In this document: positions 9,721-19,777 of the stretch, one piece after another
How the letters are laid out: the number at the start of each line of letters is the position of its first letter
Position numbering within the stretch: the stretch's first letter is position 1
Assembly (NCBI RefSeq): GCF_007097395.1
Contig: NZ_VKDC01000022.1
Span: 42,189 to 106,188, forward strand
DNA: 64,000 bases
From: Fulvivirga sp. M361
GTDB lineage: Bacteria > Bacteroidota > Bacteroidia > Cytophagales > Cyclobacteriaceae
Direction: 5' to 3'
The notes under the pieces: generated by a model
Seen by the model: only the letters and a program-made list of their open reading frames with translations
Databases searched by the model: none
Told to the model about the DNA's origin: nothing
Position numbers and translations under genes: made by a program

Positions 9721-10491
9721 CTACAAAAACATCCCACCGGAAGCCTCTATTCGTTGGGCATTGATCCAGCGAGCGTGCTCCGTACATAAGAAGGCTACAA
9801 TGCCACCCACATCATCCGGCATCCCTACTCTACCTAAGGCAGTCTGTGCGGCCAATGTATCTTTTAGCTGTGGATTGGCATGGAAGGCGGGTGCATTAAA
9901 ATCGGTTTCTATAGCCCCTGGTGCTATTACATTTGCCGTGATACTTCGATGGCCTAATTCCTTTGCGAGGTAACGTGTAAAAACTTCAATAGCACCTTTC
10001 ATAGCCGCGTATGCACTGTAACCAGGTATCGTAAATCGTGCTAACCCAGTGCTGGTATTAATGATACGTCCACCGTCATTCATAAAAGCAAGTGCCTTCT
10101 GAGTGAAAAAAAAGGTTCCTTTTAAATGAACATTATATAAGTCATCAAAAGCTTTTTCTGTAAACTGGCTGAATAGAGAAGAGTTGTCAATCCCGGCATT
10201 ATTTACCAGGAAGTCAAATTTATCTTTACCCCATTTTTCTTTTAGTTGGGTGATAAGATCCTCAAAAAAATGGTCGAAACTATCCGTTTGTGAAACATCA
10301 AGCTGTAATGCCAGCGCTTTTCTTCCTTGTGATTCGATTTCATTTACTACTTGTTGGGCTTCCTCCTTTTGACTTCTGAAGGTGATGATAACGTCACTTC
10401 CAAGTTCCGCTAGCTTCAGGGCTTCATTTTTACCCAGACCCCGGCTGCCACCTGTTACTAACGCTATTTTGTTGCTTAATAGATCTTTCAT
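9721..10491 (-). CDS. Short-chain dehydrogenase/reductase
   Basis: A 256-residue classical SDR, the family's usual length. The nucleotide-binding motif TGGSRGLG is at residues 13-20, NNAG at 97-100, and the catalytic set is S147, Y161 and K165 (YSAYAAMKGA). The sequence after strand 2 (VIITFRSQ, Arg at 39) favours NADP(H). GAIETDFNAPAF and the C-terminal ASGGMFL fit 3-oxoacyl-reductase-like SDRs of unknown substrate. It lies 111 bp downstream of an AraC-type regulator on the same strand, which probably controls it. It converges with the fusion gene ending at 9595. Confidence 0.93.
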   Translation of the reverse strand: MKDLLSNKIALVTGGSRGLGKNEALKLAELGSDVIITFRSQKEEAQQVVNEIESQGRKALALQLDVSQTDSFDHFFEDLITQLKEKWGKDKFDFLVNNAGIDNSSLFSQFTEKAFDDLYNVHLKGTFFFTQKALAFMNDGGRIINTSTGLARFTIPGYSAYAAMKGAIEVFTRYLAKELGHRSITANVIAPGAIETDFNAPAFHANPQLKDTLAAQTALGRVGMPDDVGGIVAFLCTEHARWINAQRIEASGGMFL

Positions 10492-10602
10492 TTTTGTAAT
10501 GTTTAAAATGCTTATGTTTTATTTACATTACAAAGTAAGAGGAGTACGAAGGGTGAATAACGACGTATTTCTAAGGGGAAATGACAAATTCCTAAGATAC
10601 GA

Positions 10603-11511
10603 CTACAAAAGTCTTTTTCGATAAGCGTTAGGCGTCGCGTCAGTATGTTTTTTAAAGTAACTGCTGAAGTGTGTAGGTTCGGAAAAGCCAAGAATGTAAC
10701 TTATTTCTTTAACCGTTTTGTTTGTGTTTTTAAGCAGTGATTGTGCTTCGCCAATGGTCTTTTCGGTAACCCAGGTAGTGACAGATTTGCCTGTTTTACT
10801 CTTAATAACGTTGCTGAGGTAATTAGGATGTAGATGTTGAAGGTGTGCGTAATCCTGTACCTGGTATAAGGCTTTTTCTTTCCCTGCAGCAAGCTCGCGG
10901 TAATGTCTCTCAAGTGCCTGCTTGAAAGATTTGACAATTTGAGAGCTTCTGTCTCCTTCCTGCAATGGATTATAGGTTTTCCAAAAAGTGGCTTTGATTT
11001 TTAAAAGTAAGACCACAAACAAGTTTCCGATGATCTTGTATTTATAGGGGCCTGTCTTTTGGTATTCGTCGTACAGCTGCAGGTACAATTTCTCAAAGGG
11101 TTCAAAATCTTCCGGAGCTAAAGTACTTGGAGGCACGGTTTCAGCCAATAGAAATGGGAACTCTTCAAAAATATTCCGGTGAACCTGCTCTTTTAAAAAT
11201 GATTCTGTTAGTGTGATGATGTACGCATCCCTTAGCACGTCCAGTTTAAAAGCTTTAACATGCCCGGGGTTTGTAAAATAAATGGTGTAGGGCTTGGTTT
11301 CAAATACCTGTTCGTCTGTAGTGTAGGTGCCAAAACCATCTTTAACAAAAACAAAAGAATAATAATTGGCCCTGAAAGTAGGTGAGGTGAAGGGAACCTT
11401 AGGATGAATATCCGGCAAAAAATGAATGGTAAAATCCATCTCTTGTTCCATTGGAAGGTTCAGTGAGGTGTACAGGTCAGAAATACTATGGTGAATAACA
11501 AGTTCTTTCAT
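10603..11511 (-). CDS. AraC-family transcriptional regulator
   Basis: A 302-residue regulator. The N-terminal half (to about 180) is a cupin-like ligand pocket (FVKDGFGTYTTDEQVFETKP), and the C-terminal 100 residues hold two helix-turn-helix motifs: YAHLQHLHPNYLSNVIKSKT and the AraC signature around EISYILGFSEPTHFSSYFKK. It resembles the regulators that in Bacteroidota sit beside an SDR or other oxidoreductase, as here with the SDR downstream at 9721-10491. The divergent spacer to 11624 holds two direct repeats (11538-11549 and 11564-11575) that may be its own operators. Confidence 0.92.
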   Translation of the reverse strand: MKELVIHHSISDLYTSLNLPMEQEMDFTIHFLPDIHPKVPFTSPTFRANYYSFVFVKDGFGTYTTDEQVFETKPYTIYFTNPGHVKAFKLDVLRDAYIITLTESFLKEQVHRNIFEEFPFLLAETVPPSTLAPEDFEPFEKLYLQLYDEYQKTGPYKYKIIGNLFVVLLLKIKATFWKTYNPLQEGDRSSQIVKSFKQALERHYRELAAGKEKALYQVQDYAHLQHLHPNYLSNVIKSKTGKSVTTWVTEKTIGEAQSLLKNTNKTVKEISYILGFSEPTHFSSYFKKHTDATPNAYRKRLL

Positions 11512-11537
11512 CCCAACAAAAATACTTTTTTGAAATC

Positions 11538-11575
11538 AAAGTATTCAGCCACGTATGCTCACAAAAGTATTCAAC
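11538..11575. promoter_or_regulatory. Pair of direct repeats upstream of the AraC-type gene (candidate operators)
   Basis: AAAGTATTCAGC at 11538-11549 and AAAGTATTCAAC at 11564-11575 differ at one base, with start points 26 bp apart, about two and a half helical turns. They lie in the 112-bp divergent spacer between the AraC-type gene and the VWA gene at 11624. AraC proteins commonly bind paired direct repeats, so autoregulation is a reasonable inference. Confidence 0.4.
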
Positions 11576-11623
11576 GAATATCTTTGCCTATCTTTATGAG
11601 GTCGTAATCGTTAAACAGATTTA

Positions 11624-13723
11624 ATGCAGCAACCATCATTGATATTTGAACACTCTCCGCTTTTCTTGCTACTCGCCATTCTTGCCGGTTTAGGGTATGC
11701 CTTATTGCTCTATAAAAAAACAGGCCCCTGGGGAGTTAGCTGGAACAAAGTGCTTTTTGCATTGCGATGGCTGACAGTATCATGTATAGCAATTCTCCTA
11801 ATATCTCCAATTTTGAAACAGATACAAAACGAGATTGAACCGGCTACTTTCATTATCGCAGTGGACAATTCCAGTTCTATGACAGAGGCCATGGATAGCG
11901 CCAAATGGGAGCAGCTATCGGATGAGTTGAGGGCCCGGGCTGACCAATTGCGTGAGCGTGATTTTGCTGTAGAATATCGTTCTATTTCCAATAAAAGGAT
12001 ACCAGACCCGGCTGAGATAACTTTTCAAGAGCAGAGTACGGATCTGAACCAGCTAATGAGAGGGATCCAGATGGATTATGAAGGTCGTAATCTTGGGGGT
12101 GTTTTGCTACTTTCTGATGGAATACATAACAATGGCCGATTGCCTACCTACGCTGATTTTGGTCAAAAGATCTACTCTCTTGGCATCGGAGATACCGTGC
12201 CCAAGTCGGACATCATTTTAAAATCACTGAAATACAATAAAATATCTTATCAGGGTAATAAGTTCCCATTGGTAGTTCAAGTTCTCCAAAAAGGTTTCAC
12301 GGGTCAGCAAGTAACAGTATCAGTTCAAAAAGGAGCTAAGGTAATGGCATCTAAATCCGTCAAGCTTACCGGCGAGGATCAACTGAATGAAATCAGCTTT
12401 TATGTAGAAGCAGCACAAAAGGGTTATCAATCATTTACAGTTGTGGTGAGTTCTAAATCTAATGAGTTCAACTTTGAGAACAATGAGAAAAAAGCTTACG
12501 TCGAGGTGATTGAAGGCAGAGAAAAGATAGCTCTGGTAGCCGCAGCACCGCACCCGGATGTGAAAGCGATCCGCTCCGCTATTGAGAGCAATGAAAACTA
12601 CTCTTTTGAGCAATATATCCTTTCCATACCCGGTGATGTAGAGAAGTTGTCTGCTAATAAGGCCAGGTTTGATCTGGTTATTTTACATCAGATCCCTGGA
12701 AGGAACAGGAGAGCATCGGCATTTGTACAGCGGTTTAAAGAGACCAAAACGCCGTTGCTGTGGACCTATGGTGGTTTGACCGATATGAGTCAGTTCAACA
12801 GGTCCAATGGCCTGCTTAATATTAAGGTGATCCCCAGTGAGTACGATGAAGTCACTGCTGCATTCAACCCTGCGTTTGGAAGCTTTTCACTGACTCAGGA
12901 TCTACAGGAAGCTTTTGATGACTTCCCTCCGCTTGTCGTACCCTTTGGCAGGATATCTTTGGATCAGGAAGTTAATGTTATGCTTTACCAACGGGTAGGT
13001 ACTTTAACCACAAACAAACCTCTCGTGGCCATATCGGACCGTAATGGTGAGCGGTCCGGTGTAGTGCTGGGTAGTGGGCTCTGGCGGTGGAAGCTTACAG
13101 ACTATGCTCGACAAGGGAATAATAAATATTTTAATGAGTTGATAAGCAAGTTGGTTCAGTTCTTGTCTTCCAAAGAGGATAAGCGCAAATTCAAGGCTTA
13201 CCCTGTGAAAAATGAGTTTCGTACCAGTGAACCGGTCATTTTTGAATCCGAAACCTACAACGATCTTTACGAACGGATATATGGAAACAGGATTGACCTT
13301 ATTTTGACGGATGAGCAGGGCAAGTCAACTAATTACACCTACGTACCTGCGGAAGGCAACACACAATATGCTATAAACGGACTTGGTGAAGGCGTTTATA
13401 GTTATTCAGCTACTACTTCCAGCAATGGTGAGAAAACCACGGTAAAGGGGGAGTTTCTTGTGGAAGAAGTACAGTTAGAGGACCTTAATCTCACGGCAGA
13501 TTATAATTTACTAAGAAAGCTGTCAAAAAAGTCAGGAGGTGATTTTTTTAGCGTAGATGAAATGGACCGGTTAACCGTCCGTATGGCCGAAGAAAAAGGC
13601 CAGGGAGTGATTCATAGCGATGAAAAATACCTTCCTTTTATCAACCTTAAATGGATATTTTTCCTTTTGCTGGCATTGATCTCTTCAGAATGGTTCATCC
13701 GAAAATATAATGGTTCATATTAA
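11624..13723 (+). CDS. VWA-domain membrane protein (BatA-like), function unknown
   Basis: A 699-residue protein with two N-terminal membrane helices (about 12-27 and 43-62), a large exported part and a C-terminal helix (about 675-690, INLKWIFFLLLALISSEWF). After the second helix comes a von Willebrand A-like metal site: FIIAVDNSSSMTEAM (the DxSxS motif), followed by GVLLLSDGIHNNGRL. The central part resembles a class I glutamine-amidotransferase-like fold seen in related Bacteroidota proteins, with GVVLGSGLWRWKL as a recurring segment. Family members are annotated only as membrane or BatA-like proteins. The gene is divergent from the AraC regulator and followed after 77 bp by the TPR lipoprotein. 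Confidence 0.8.
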   Translation: MQQPSLIFEHSPLFLLLAILAGLGYALLLYKKTGPWGVSWNKVLFALRWLTVSCIAILLISPILKQIQNEIEPATFIIAVDNSSSMTEAMDSAKWEQLSDELRARADQLRERDFAVEYRSISNKRIPDPAEITFQEQSTDLNQLMRGIQMDYEGRNLGGVLLLSDGIHNNGRLPTYADFGQKIYSLGIGDTVPKSDIILKSLKYNKISYQGNKFPLVVQVLQKGFTGQQVTVSVQKGAKVMASKSVKLTGEDQLNEISFYVEAAQKGYQSFTVVVSSKSNEFNFENNEKKAYVEVIEGREKIALVAAAPHPDVKAIRSAIESNENYSFEQYILSIPGDVEKLSANKARFDLVILHQIPGRNRRASAFVQRFKETKTPLLWTYGGLTDMSQFNRSNGLLNIKVIPSEYDEVTAAFNPAFGSFSLTQDLQEAFDDFPPLVVPFGRISLDQEVNVMLYQRVGTLTTNKPLVAISDRNGERSGVVLGSGLWRWKLTDYARQGNNKYFNELISKLVQFLSSKEDKRKFKAYPVKNEFRTSEPVIFESETYNDLYERIYGNRIDLILTDEQGKSTNYTYVPAEGNTQYAINGLGEGVYSYSATTSSNGEKTTVKGEFLVEEVQLEDLNLTADYNLLRKLSKKSGGDFFSVDEMDRLTVRMAEEKGQGVIHSDEKYLPFINLKWIFFLLLALISSEWFIRKYNGSY

Positions 13724-13800
13724 TTAAACGGTAATTGCTGTCCTATCCAAATAACTGGGAACCTTTTGGGTGAGCAATCGTTATAACTAATTTTATAGTT

Positions 13801-14598
13801 ATGATGGATCGCCTATTAATCTTAACATTTTTTCTATTGATGTTTTGTTCTTGCTCCACCCACTTAGGGCAAGGGGAGACCTATTTTGAAGAAGGTGATT
13901 ATGAAAAGGCAGAATACCATTTTACAGAGGCGCTAAAAATGGACGCCAATAACTGGAAGATCATTTATAATCTGGCGAGGTGTAAGGAAGAGTTAGGAAA
14001 ATACGAAGAGGCTGTTGCCTTATATACCCGTAGTATGGATTGGAAAGTAACGGTAGCTTCACATATAGGGCGGGCCAGGTGCTTTGAGAAACAAGATTAT
14101 ACGGAGGGCGCCATTATGGATTATAACAGCGCATTAAAGATCAACCGGACAGATAACTTCGAGGCCTATTATGGAAGAGGGAGGTGTTATATTAAAGAGT
14201 TTAAATACCACAAAGCTTACATTGACATGGATCGGGCCATAAAAATAAGACCTGATTATGTTAATGCCTACTATCACCGCTCCATAGCAAGGTCTCAACT
14301 AAGAAATAACTATGGTGCGTTAAAGGATATGGATTATGTATTGAAACATAAAAAAGACTTTGGCCAGGCATATTTTAACCGTGGTATTATCCTTCAGCGT
14401 ATGGGTAAATACCAAAAAGCTAAAGCTGATTTCAATAAAGCAATTGATCTGAAACTCAGGTCGAGCGATGTTTTTATAAGAAGGGGACTCTGTTATTATG
14501 AACTGGGAGACCGGGTTAAAGCCTGTAAAGATTTTTCTTATGCCACCAGGTATAATGAAGATCATGCCAAGAGAGTGATCCGTAAATACTGCGATTAG
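13801..14598 (+). CDS. TPR-repeat lipoprotein
   Basis: A 265-residue protein with a lipoprotein signal (LLMFCSCSTHLG) and then about seven tetratricopeptide repeats, such as GETYFEEGDYEKAEYHFTEA, ARCKEELGKYEEAVALYTRS and GIILQRMGKYQKAKADFNKA. TPR solenoids act as protein-binding scaffolds. The residues after the lipobox Cys are not acidic (STHLGQ), unlike most lipoproteins in this window, so the protein is probably kept on the periplasmic face. It ends at a shared terminator with clpC, which runs in the opposite direction. Confidence 0.88.
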   Translation: MMDRLLILTFFLLMFCSCSTHLGQGETYFEEGDYEKAEYHFTEALKMDANNWKIIYNLARCKEELGKYEEAVALYTRSMDWKVTVASHIGRARCFEKQDYTEGAIMDYNSALKINRTDNFEAYYGRGRCYIKEFKYHKAYIDMDRAIKIRPDYVNAYYHRSIARSQLRNNYGALKDMDYVLKHKKDFGQAYFNRGIILQRMGKYQKAKADFNKAIDLKLRSSDVFIRRGLCYYELGDRVKACKDFSYATRYNEDHAKRVIRKYCD

Positions 14599-14620
14599 TA
14601 CCTGCTAACCGGCCATAAAA

Positions 14621-14642
14621 AAAGCGGCCCATGGGCCGCTTT
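14621..14642. terminator. Bidirectional Rho-independent terminator
   Basis: AAAGCGGCCC at 14621-14630 pairs with GGGCCGCTTT at 14633-14642. An A run precedes it (14617-14623) and a short T-rich run follows it. It lies between the convergent TPR gene and clpC and can serve both. Confidence 0.85.
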
Positions 14643-14672
14643 CTCCTTTATATTGCTATTTCATTTCAGGGG

Positions 14673-17228
14673 TTATTCTCCTCTCTCTTTACTTTCCTTT
14701 TTTGTTTGTTTCCCCTGGGCTTTGGTCTTAATCTTAAGGTGCTCACTCTTACCATCATAATCAGCCAGAATGGTAGTCCCTTCTGCCATTTCACCCTTGA
14801 GGATCTCTTCCGCTACAGGATCTTCCAGGTATTTCTGGATAGCTCTGTTCAGCGGCCTCGCTCCGTATTGTGGATCATAGCCCTTTTCTGATAAGAAGTC
14901 TTTGGCCTTTTCTGTAAGTTCTACATTAAAGCCTAAGGCATTAATTCTTTCAAACAGTTTGCCAAGGGTAATATCAATGATCTTATGTATGTCTTCTCTT
15001 TGTAGCGAATTAAAGACAATAACATCATCCAGTCTGTTTAGGAATTCAGGGCTGAAAGCTTTTTTCAAAGCGCTCTGAATGGTAGACTTCATTATTTCGT
15101 CCTCATTATTTTGCTTGGATTGTGTGGAGAACCCTATACCTGCTCCAAAGTCTTTCAGATCCCTGACCCCGATGTTAGAAGTCATAATAATGATTGTATT
15201 CCTGAAATCTACTCTTCTTCCCAGACCATCAGTAAGAATACCATCGTCGAGAACCTGGAGTAATAGATTAAATACATCCGGATGTGCTTTTTCTATTTCG
15301 TCCAATAGCACGACGCTGTAAGGCTTACGCCTGACTTTTTCTGTTAGCTGGCCACCTTCTTCATATCCCACATAGCCCGGAGGCGCTCCCACCAAACGTG
15401 ATACGGAGAATTTCTCCATGTATTCACTCATGTCAATCCTGACAAGCGAATCTTCCTTATCAAAAAGGTAAGCAGAAAGCATTTTAGCCATCTCTGTTTT
15501 ACCCACACCCGTAGGTCCAAGGAAGATGAATGAACCAATCGGCTTTTTAGGGTCTTTAAGCCCAACTCTTGTTCGCTGGATTGCCTTTGTCAATTTTACA
15601 ATAGCTTCATCCTGCCCTATAACCTTGGTGCTCAGCTCTTCTTTCATACCGAGCAATTTATTACTTTCTTTTTGTGCTATACGCTTGGTAGGTATGCCAG
15701 TCATCATAGCGATAACATCTGCTACGTTGTCTTCTTCTACCGCATATCGCTTACTTTTTGTTTCTTCTTCCCAGTTTACTTTGGCTGCTTCAAGTTGTTC
15801 AAGTAGCTTCTTTTCCTTGTCTCTTAACTGGGCAGCTTCTTCGTATTTCTGACTTTTTACTACCAGATTTTTTTCTTCCTTAATATCTTCAATAGCAGCC
15901 TCTAGCTTCACAATCTCATCCGGGACATGGATATTATTAATATGTACCCGAGCCCCAGCCTCATCCAGTACGTCTATGGCCTTATCTGGTAAGAATCGAT
16001 CGCTGATATACCTGTCGGAAAGCTTTACACAAGCTTCAATGGCTTCTTTCGTATAATTTACATGGTGATGCTCCTCGTATTTCTCTTTGATGTTATCGAG
16101 TATCTGTATGGTTTCTTCAGGTGTGGTAGCATCTACCATTACCATTTGGAACCTTCTGGCGAGTGCTCCGTCCTTTTCGATGTATTGACGGTATTCATCT
16201 AAGGTAGTAGCACCGATGCATTGTATTTCACCTCGCGCTAAGGCGGGTTTGAACATATTCGAAGCATCAAGAGAACCTGATGCCCCTCCTGCGCCTACTA
16301 TAGTATGTAATTCGTCGATAAACAGAATCACTTCCGGTGATTTTTCAAGCTCATTCATGACCGCTTTCATGCGCTCTTCAAACTGGCCGCGGTATTTGGT
16401 ACCAGCTACAAGAGAAGCCAGATCCAACGTTACTACTCGCTTACCAAAAAGTACACGCGACACTTTTTTCTGAACGATCCGAAGTGCGAGACCTTCAGCT
16501 ATGGCCGTTTTACCTACACCGGGTTCTCCTATCAAAATAGGATTATTCTTCTTTCTTCTACTCAATATTTGAGCTACGCGCTCTATTTCTTTTTCTCTTC
16601 CAACAATAGGGTCAAGACGATTGTCTTCTGCCATTTTAGTCAGATCTCTTCCAAAATTGTCCAGAACAGGCGTCCTTGACTTTTCAGATCCCTTCTTTTC
16701 CTTTCCACCTCCGGAGCCTGAACCACCACTACCAAAGATCTTGGAGGAATCTTCATCCGGGTCATCCGTATCTGATGATGACATTGGATGCTCTGTTTGA
16801 TATTCCAACAATTCCTTTACCACATCATAATTAACGTCAAATTTTTCCAATATCTGAGTGGCTATATTGTCTTCATCTCTCAGTATGGAAAGTAGCAGAT
16901 GTTCGGTACCTATTAGTTGGCTTTTGAATATTTTGGCTTCTAAGTAAGTTATTTTCAGCACTTTCTCTGATTGCCGGGTGAGTGGTATATTCGCCAGGTT
17001 TTTCACATCATGAGAGGCTGTTCCTTTCGAAACTTTCTCTACAGCGCCTCTGAGCTCTTCCAGGGCAATGCCCAGTTTTTTTAATAAACTCACGGCTACT
17101 CCTTCCCCCTCTCTGATCATACCGAGTAACAGATGTTCTGTACCTATATAATCATGCCCCAATCTTAGCGCTTCTTCTCTACTCAGGGAAATTACTTCTT
17201 TTACTCTATTTGAAAATTTTGCTTCCAT
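14673..17228 (-). CDS. clpC: ATP-dependent Clp protease ATP-binding subunit ClpC
   Basis: An 851-residue AAA+ unfoldase that feeds substrates to ClpP. Two Clp N-domain repeats (about 1-145, with [20 protein letters not shown]) are followed by a Ser/Gly-rich linker (about 155-180). AAA module 1 has Walker [10 protein letters not shown] and Walker [15 protein letters not shown]-containing middle domain (about 410-470, [21 protein letters not shown]) separates it from module 2, with GPTGVGKTE and [14 protein letters not shown]. The middle domain and length assign it to ClpC rather than ClpA or ClpB. A clpS adaptor is present separately at 52819. No McsB or CtsR gene is near, so regulation is not apparent. 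Confidence 0.97.
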   Translation of the reverse strand: MEAKFSNRVKEVISLSREEALRLGHDYIGTEHLLLGMIREGEGVAVSLLKKLGIALEELRGAVEKVSKGTASHDVKNLANIPLTRQSEKVLKITYLEAKIFKSQLIGTEHLLLSILRDEDNIATQILEKFDVNYDVVKELLEYQTEHPMSSSDTDDPDEDSSKIFGSGGSGSGGGKEKKGSEKSRTPVLDNFGRDLTKMAEDNRLDPIVGREKEIERVAQILSRRKKNNPILIGEPGVGKTAIAEGLALRIVQKKVSRVLFGKRVVTLDLASLVAGTKYRGQFEERMKAVMNELEKSPEVILFIDELHTIVGAGGASGSLDASNMFKPALARGEIQCIGATTLDEYRQYIEKDGALARRFQMVMVDATTPEETIQILDNIKEKYEEHHHVNYTKEAIEACVKLSDRYISDRFLPDKAIDVLDEAGARVHINNIHVPDEIVKLEAAIEDIKEEKNLVVKSQKYEEAAQLRDKEKKLLEQLEAAKVNWEEETKSKRYAVEEDNVADVIAMMTGIPTKRIAQKESNKLLGMKEELSTKVIGQDEAIVKLTKAIQRTRVGLKDPKKPIGSFIFLGPTGVGKTEMAKMLSAYLFDKEDSLVRIDMSEYMEKFSVSRLVGAPPGYVGYEEGGQLTEKVRRKPYSVVLLDEIEKAHPDVFNLLLQVLDDGILTDGLGRRVDFRNTIIIMTSNIGVRDLKDFGAGIGFSTQSKQNNEDEIMKSTIQSALKKAFSPEFLNRLDDVIVFNSLQREDIHKIIDITLGKLFERINALGFNVELTEKAKDFLSEKGYDPQYGARPLNRAIQKYLEDPVAEEILKGEMAEGTTILADYDGKSEHLKIKTKAQGKQTKKESKERGE

Positions 17229-17341
17229 ATTTAAGCAATTGTACGTGACTATTGTAAATCTAATGATTTCTTAAAAAGAATTACCATGATTGATGACGGT
17301 AATTGCCATTCTTTACAAAACGAAAAAACCTCTTCAAATGT

Positions 17342-17986
17342 TCATAATGCCAACGTCGAATTGCTGACAATAGTGTTAGAATTAGGTCCTTCACACAGTA
17401 ATAAATCCAAGATGCTTAAAGCCGGTACAAAGTCTTTGCCAAAAAGTTGTGGGTAGGGTGAAGGTTGATAAAAAGTCCTGTTGGCAAAAGCTGTTTTTGG
17501 ATGGATTAAAGATCGAAAGTCACTCCAGGAGCTGTCTGGGCACTTTTCATATTTTTCTGTGAACACTACTTTTTTTTTCAGACCAAGGAGATCAAGACAT
17601 AATGTCAGTAGCTTGAAATTAAGATCTACCAGGTACTTTTCTCTTGTATGAAAAGCTTTTTCGAAATAATCTATATAAAATTCATAAAAAGGGGCTTTCC
17701 CATAAGCGGATTGAATGGCACGCCAGTGGTTGTTTAACCATTTTTGATCATGATCTATCTGTAAGTCCTTCATAATCACCTTGCGGCGTCCTCCCAGTAC
17801 AGGTACGTACAGTGGTAAAATACCGTTTGCTCCAAGTATGTAACAACGGTTGCGGAAAGTTTGCTTGACGAAGTACTCATTCACTTCCAGGATGATGCAG
17901 TCAAACTGACGTATATTTACGATGTATTCGATTCCTGGCAGATAATGCAGGTCGATCAGAAGCGTATCCGATTCAGATGACTTCAT
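17342..17986 (-). CDS. WbqC-like family protein
   Basis: A 214-residue protein of the WbqC family. Key segments are LLIDLHYLPGIEYI, QTFRNRCYILGANGILPLYVPV, HDQKWLNNHWRAIQSAYGKAPF and FEFYIDYFEKAF-like spacing. WbqC-like genes occur in O-antigen and surface-sugar loci, but the reaction is not established. It overlaps the upstream YrdC-type gene by 14 bp, so the two are translationally coupled, an arrangement I recall as common in this phylum. Confidence 0.88.
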   Translation of the reverse strand: MKSSESDTLLIDLHYLPGIEYIVNIRQFDCIILEVNEYFVKQTFRNRCYILGANGILPLYVPVLGGRRKVIMKDLQIDHDQKWLNNHWRAIQSAYGKAPFYEFYIDYFEKAFHTREKYLVDLNFKLLTLCLDLLGLKKKVVFTEKYEKCPDSSWSDFRSLIHPKTAFANRTFYQPSPYPQLFGKDFVPALSILDLLLCEGPNSNTIVSNSTLAL

Positions 17987-18602
17987 GAATATTGCCGAGT
18001 CCTTCCCTGATTAGGTTAAATTCTGTGTCAGTATATTCTACCACCGTGGAAGGTATGTTGCCACCATAACCACCATCTATTACCGCATCCACCAGGTTTT
18101 TATATTCATCGTAAATAACTTCAGGATCGGTGGTATATTCAAGTATTTCATCTTCTGCCTTGATGGAAGTGGTCACAATGGGGTGGCCCAGCACTTCCAC
18201 GATCATTTTTGGAATGTTATTGTCCGGTATCCTGACCCCAACGGTTTTTTTATTGGTATCCAACAATTTTGATACTTTGCTGCTGGACTCGAGAATAAAA
18301 GTGAATGGTCCGGGAAATGCTTTTTTCATTACTCTGAAGGTGGCGTTGTCAATACGTCTGACGTATTCGGCTATTTGGCTGATGTCTTCACAGAGAAAGG
18401 ATAAATTGAAATTCTTGGGTTTGATCCCTTTGATCCTGCATACTTTGTCTATTGCTTTTTTATTAAAAAGATCGCAACCTAAGCCATAGATCGTATCCGT
18501 CGGGTAGATGATCACTCCACCGCGGCTTAATAACTGAACAATATGCTCGATTTTGATTTTTTGTGGGTTTTCTTCGTAAAGCTTGATGAATTCTGCAGGC
18601 AT
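17973..18602 (-). CDS. Threonylcarbamoyl-AMP synthase-type protein (Sua5/YciO/YrdC)
   Basis: This protein probably makes threonylcarbamoyl-AMP from Thr, bicarbonate and ATP for the t6A modification at position 37 of ANN-decoding tRNAs. Family motifs are GGVIIYPTDTIYGLGCDLF, RIKGIKPKNF, FPGPFTFIL and VGVRIPDNNIPKMIVE. I prefer the ATG at 18602 (MPAEFIKLYEENP), which matches relatives, over the one at 18629; this gives 209 residues. It lacks the extra C-terminal Sua5 domain, so it is the YrdC/YciO short form. YciO paralogs are hard to tell from YrdC, and the exact role is therefore inferred. Confidence 0.88.
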   Translation of the reverse strand: MPAEFIKLYEENPQKIKIEHIVQLLSRGGVIIYPTDTIYGLGCDLFNKKAIDKVCRIKGIKPKNFNLSFLCEDISQIAEYVRRIDNATFRVMKKAFPGPFTFILESSSKVSKLLDTNKKTVGVRIPDNNIPKMIVEVLGHPIVTTSIKAEDEILEYTTDPEVIYDEYKNLVDAVIDGGYGGNIPSTVVEYTDTEFNLIREGLGNIHEVI

Positions 18603-18727
18603 TGCTGCAAAGCTATTTAAAAAAGCCATTGCCTTAGCCTATTCAGCTTTAATTATGTTATGGACTAAGTCAGATACCCGCTTTTATTGGTTAATGTTTA
18701 ACTTTGCTATTTATATTGAATGAAGGG

Positions 18728-19777
18728 ATGAGAAATCGAAAACTGCTGATTATTTTTTTGCTGGTTTCTACCATGCTAATGTCTTCTTTTGCTTTCTATG
18801 GCTATCAAATGTTGTATTCTCCTAATTTACAGGTGGAAAAAGAAGATCGACTATTGAAAATCGATAAAAATGAAACTTTTAAATCACTCCAGGATAAGCT
18901 CTATGACGGATATTACGTCCAGGATTTAGTGGCTTTTAGCTTTCTGGCCAGGTTGATGGAGTATGACAAAGCCGTTAAACCTGGCAAATACGTGATCAAA
19001 AAAGACATGACTAATCTGGAAGCGATACGTCTGCTTAGATTAGGACAGCAACGCACTGTCAATGTCACATTTACACATGTCAGGCTAAAACAAGACCTGG
19101 CGGAGAAGGTGACGGCTAACCTCGATATGACCAAAGCTGAATTTGACAGTGCCTTAGTAGAATTCATTGTTAACAATGACTATGGATTTAATGATTACAA
19201 TATCATCAGCATGTTCATACCTAATACCTATGAGGTTTATGCAGATATATCCGCTCCGGGGTTACTTGACAGATTATATTCAGAGTATAAGAAGTTTTGG
19301 AATGATGACCGCCAAGCCAAAGCAGAGAGCATCGGACTTTCTCTGTTAGAGGTTTCCGTTTTGGCCTCCATTGTCCAGGCAGAGAGTGTCAAAGCAGATG
19401 AGAGTAAACGTATAGCCGGGTTGTATATGAACCGTTTGAAGAAAGGTATCGCACTACAGGCTGATCCTACGTTAGTATTTGCCTCCGGGGATTTCGCTTT
19501 GAAACGTGTGTTGAATAAACATAAAGAGATCAGGTCACCTTATAACACTTATATGAACAGAGGGCTGCCTCCCGGGCCAATTAATATGCCTGCCATTCGA
19601 TCTATTGATGCCGTTTTGAACTACGAGGACCATAAGTATTTATACATGTGTGCAAAAGAAGATTTTTCCGGCTACCATAACTTCGCTGAAAATCTCAGGG
19701 ACCATACCAATAATGCCAGACGATATCAACGGCAACTGTCCATTGAACAACGAAAGGCAAGAGCGAATAGCAAATAA
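18728..19777 (+). CDS. mltG: Endolytic murein transglycosylase MltG
   Basis: MltG cuts nascent glycan strands of peptidoglycan and sets their length. The start is the ATG at 18728 (MRNRKLLIIFLLVS), giving 349 residues; a TTG at 18704 would add eight. One N-terminal membrane helix is followed by a LysM-like part and the YceG domain. The catalytic Glu is in ASIVQAESVKADE at about residue 219, matching E218 of the E. coli enzyme. Other marks are GLYMNRLKKGIALQADPT and SPYNTYMNRGLPPGPI. Its stop codon overlaps the next ATG by one base (19777), so it leads a three-gene operon. Confidence 0.95.
   Translation: MRNRKLLIIFLLVSTMLMSSFAFYGYQMLYSPNLQVEKEDRLLKIDKNETFKSLQDKLYDGYYVQDLVAFSFLARLMEYDKAVKPGKYVIKKDMTNLEAIRLLRLGQQRTVNVTFTHVRLKQDLAEKVTANLDMTKAEFDSALVEFIVNNDYGFNDYNIISMFIPNTYEVYADISAPGLLDRLYSEYKKFWNDDRQAKAESIGLSLLEVSVLASIVQAESVKADESKRIAGLYMNRLKKGIALQADPTLVFASGDFALKRVLNKHKEIRSPYNTYMNRGLPPGPINMPAIRSIDAVLNYEDHKYLYMCAKEDFSGYHNFAENLRDHTNNARRYQRQLSIEQRKARANSK

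Noticed and set aside
18130..18489. Plus-strand open frame inside the YrdC-type gene
   Set aside because: Antisense shadow of a clear family match.
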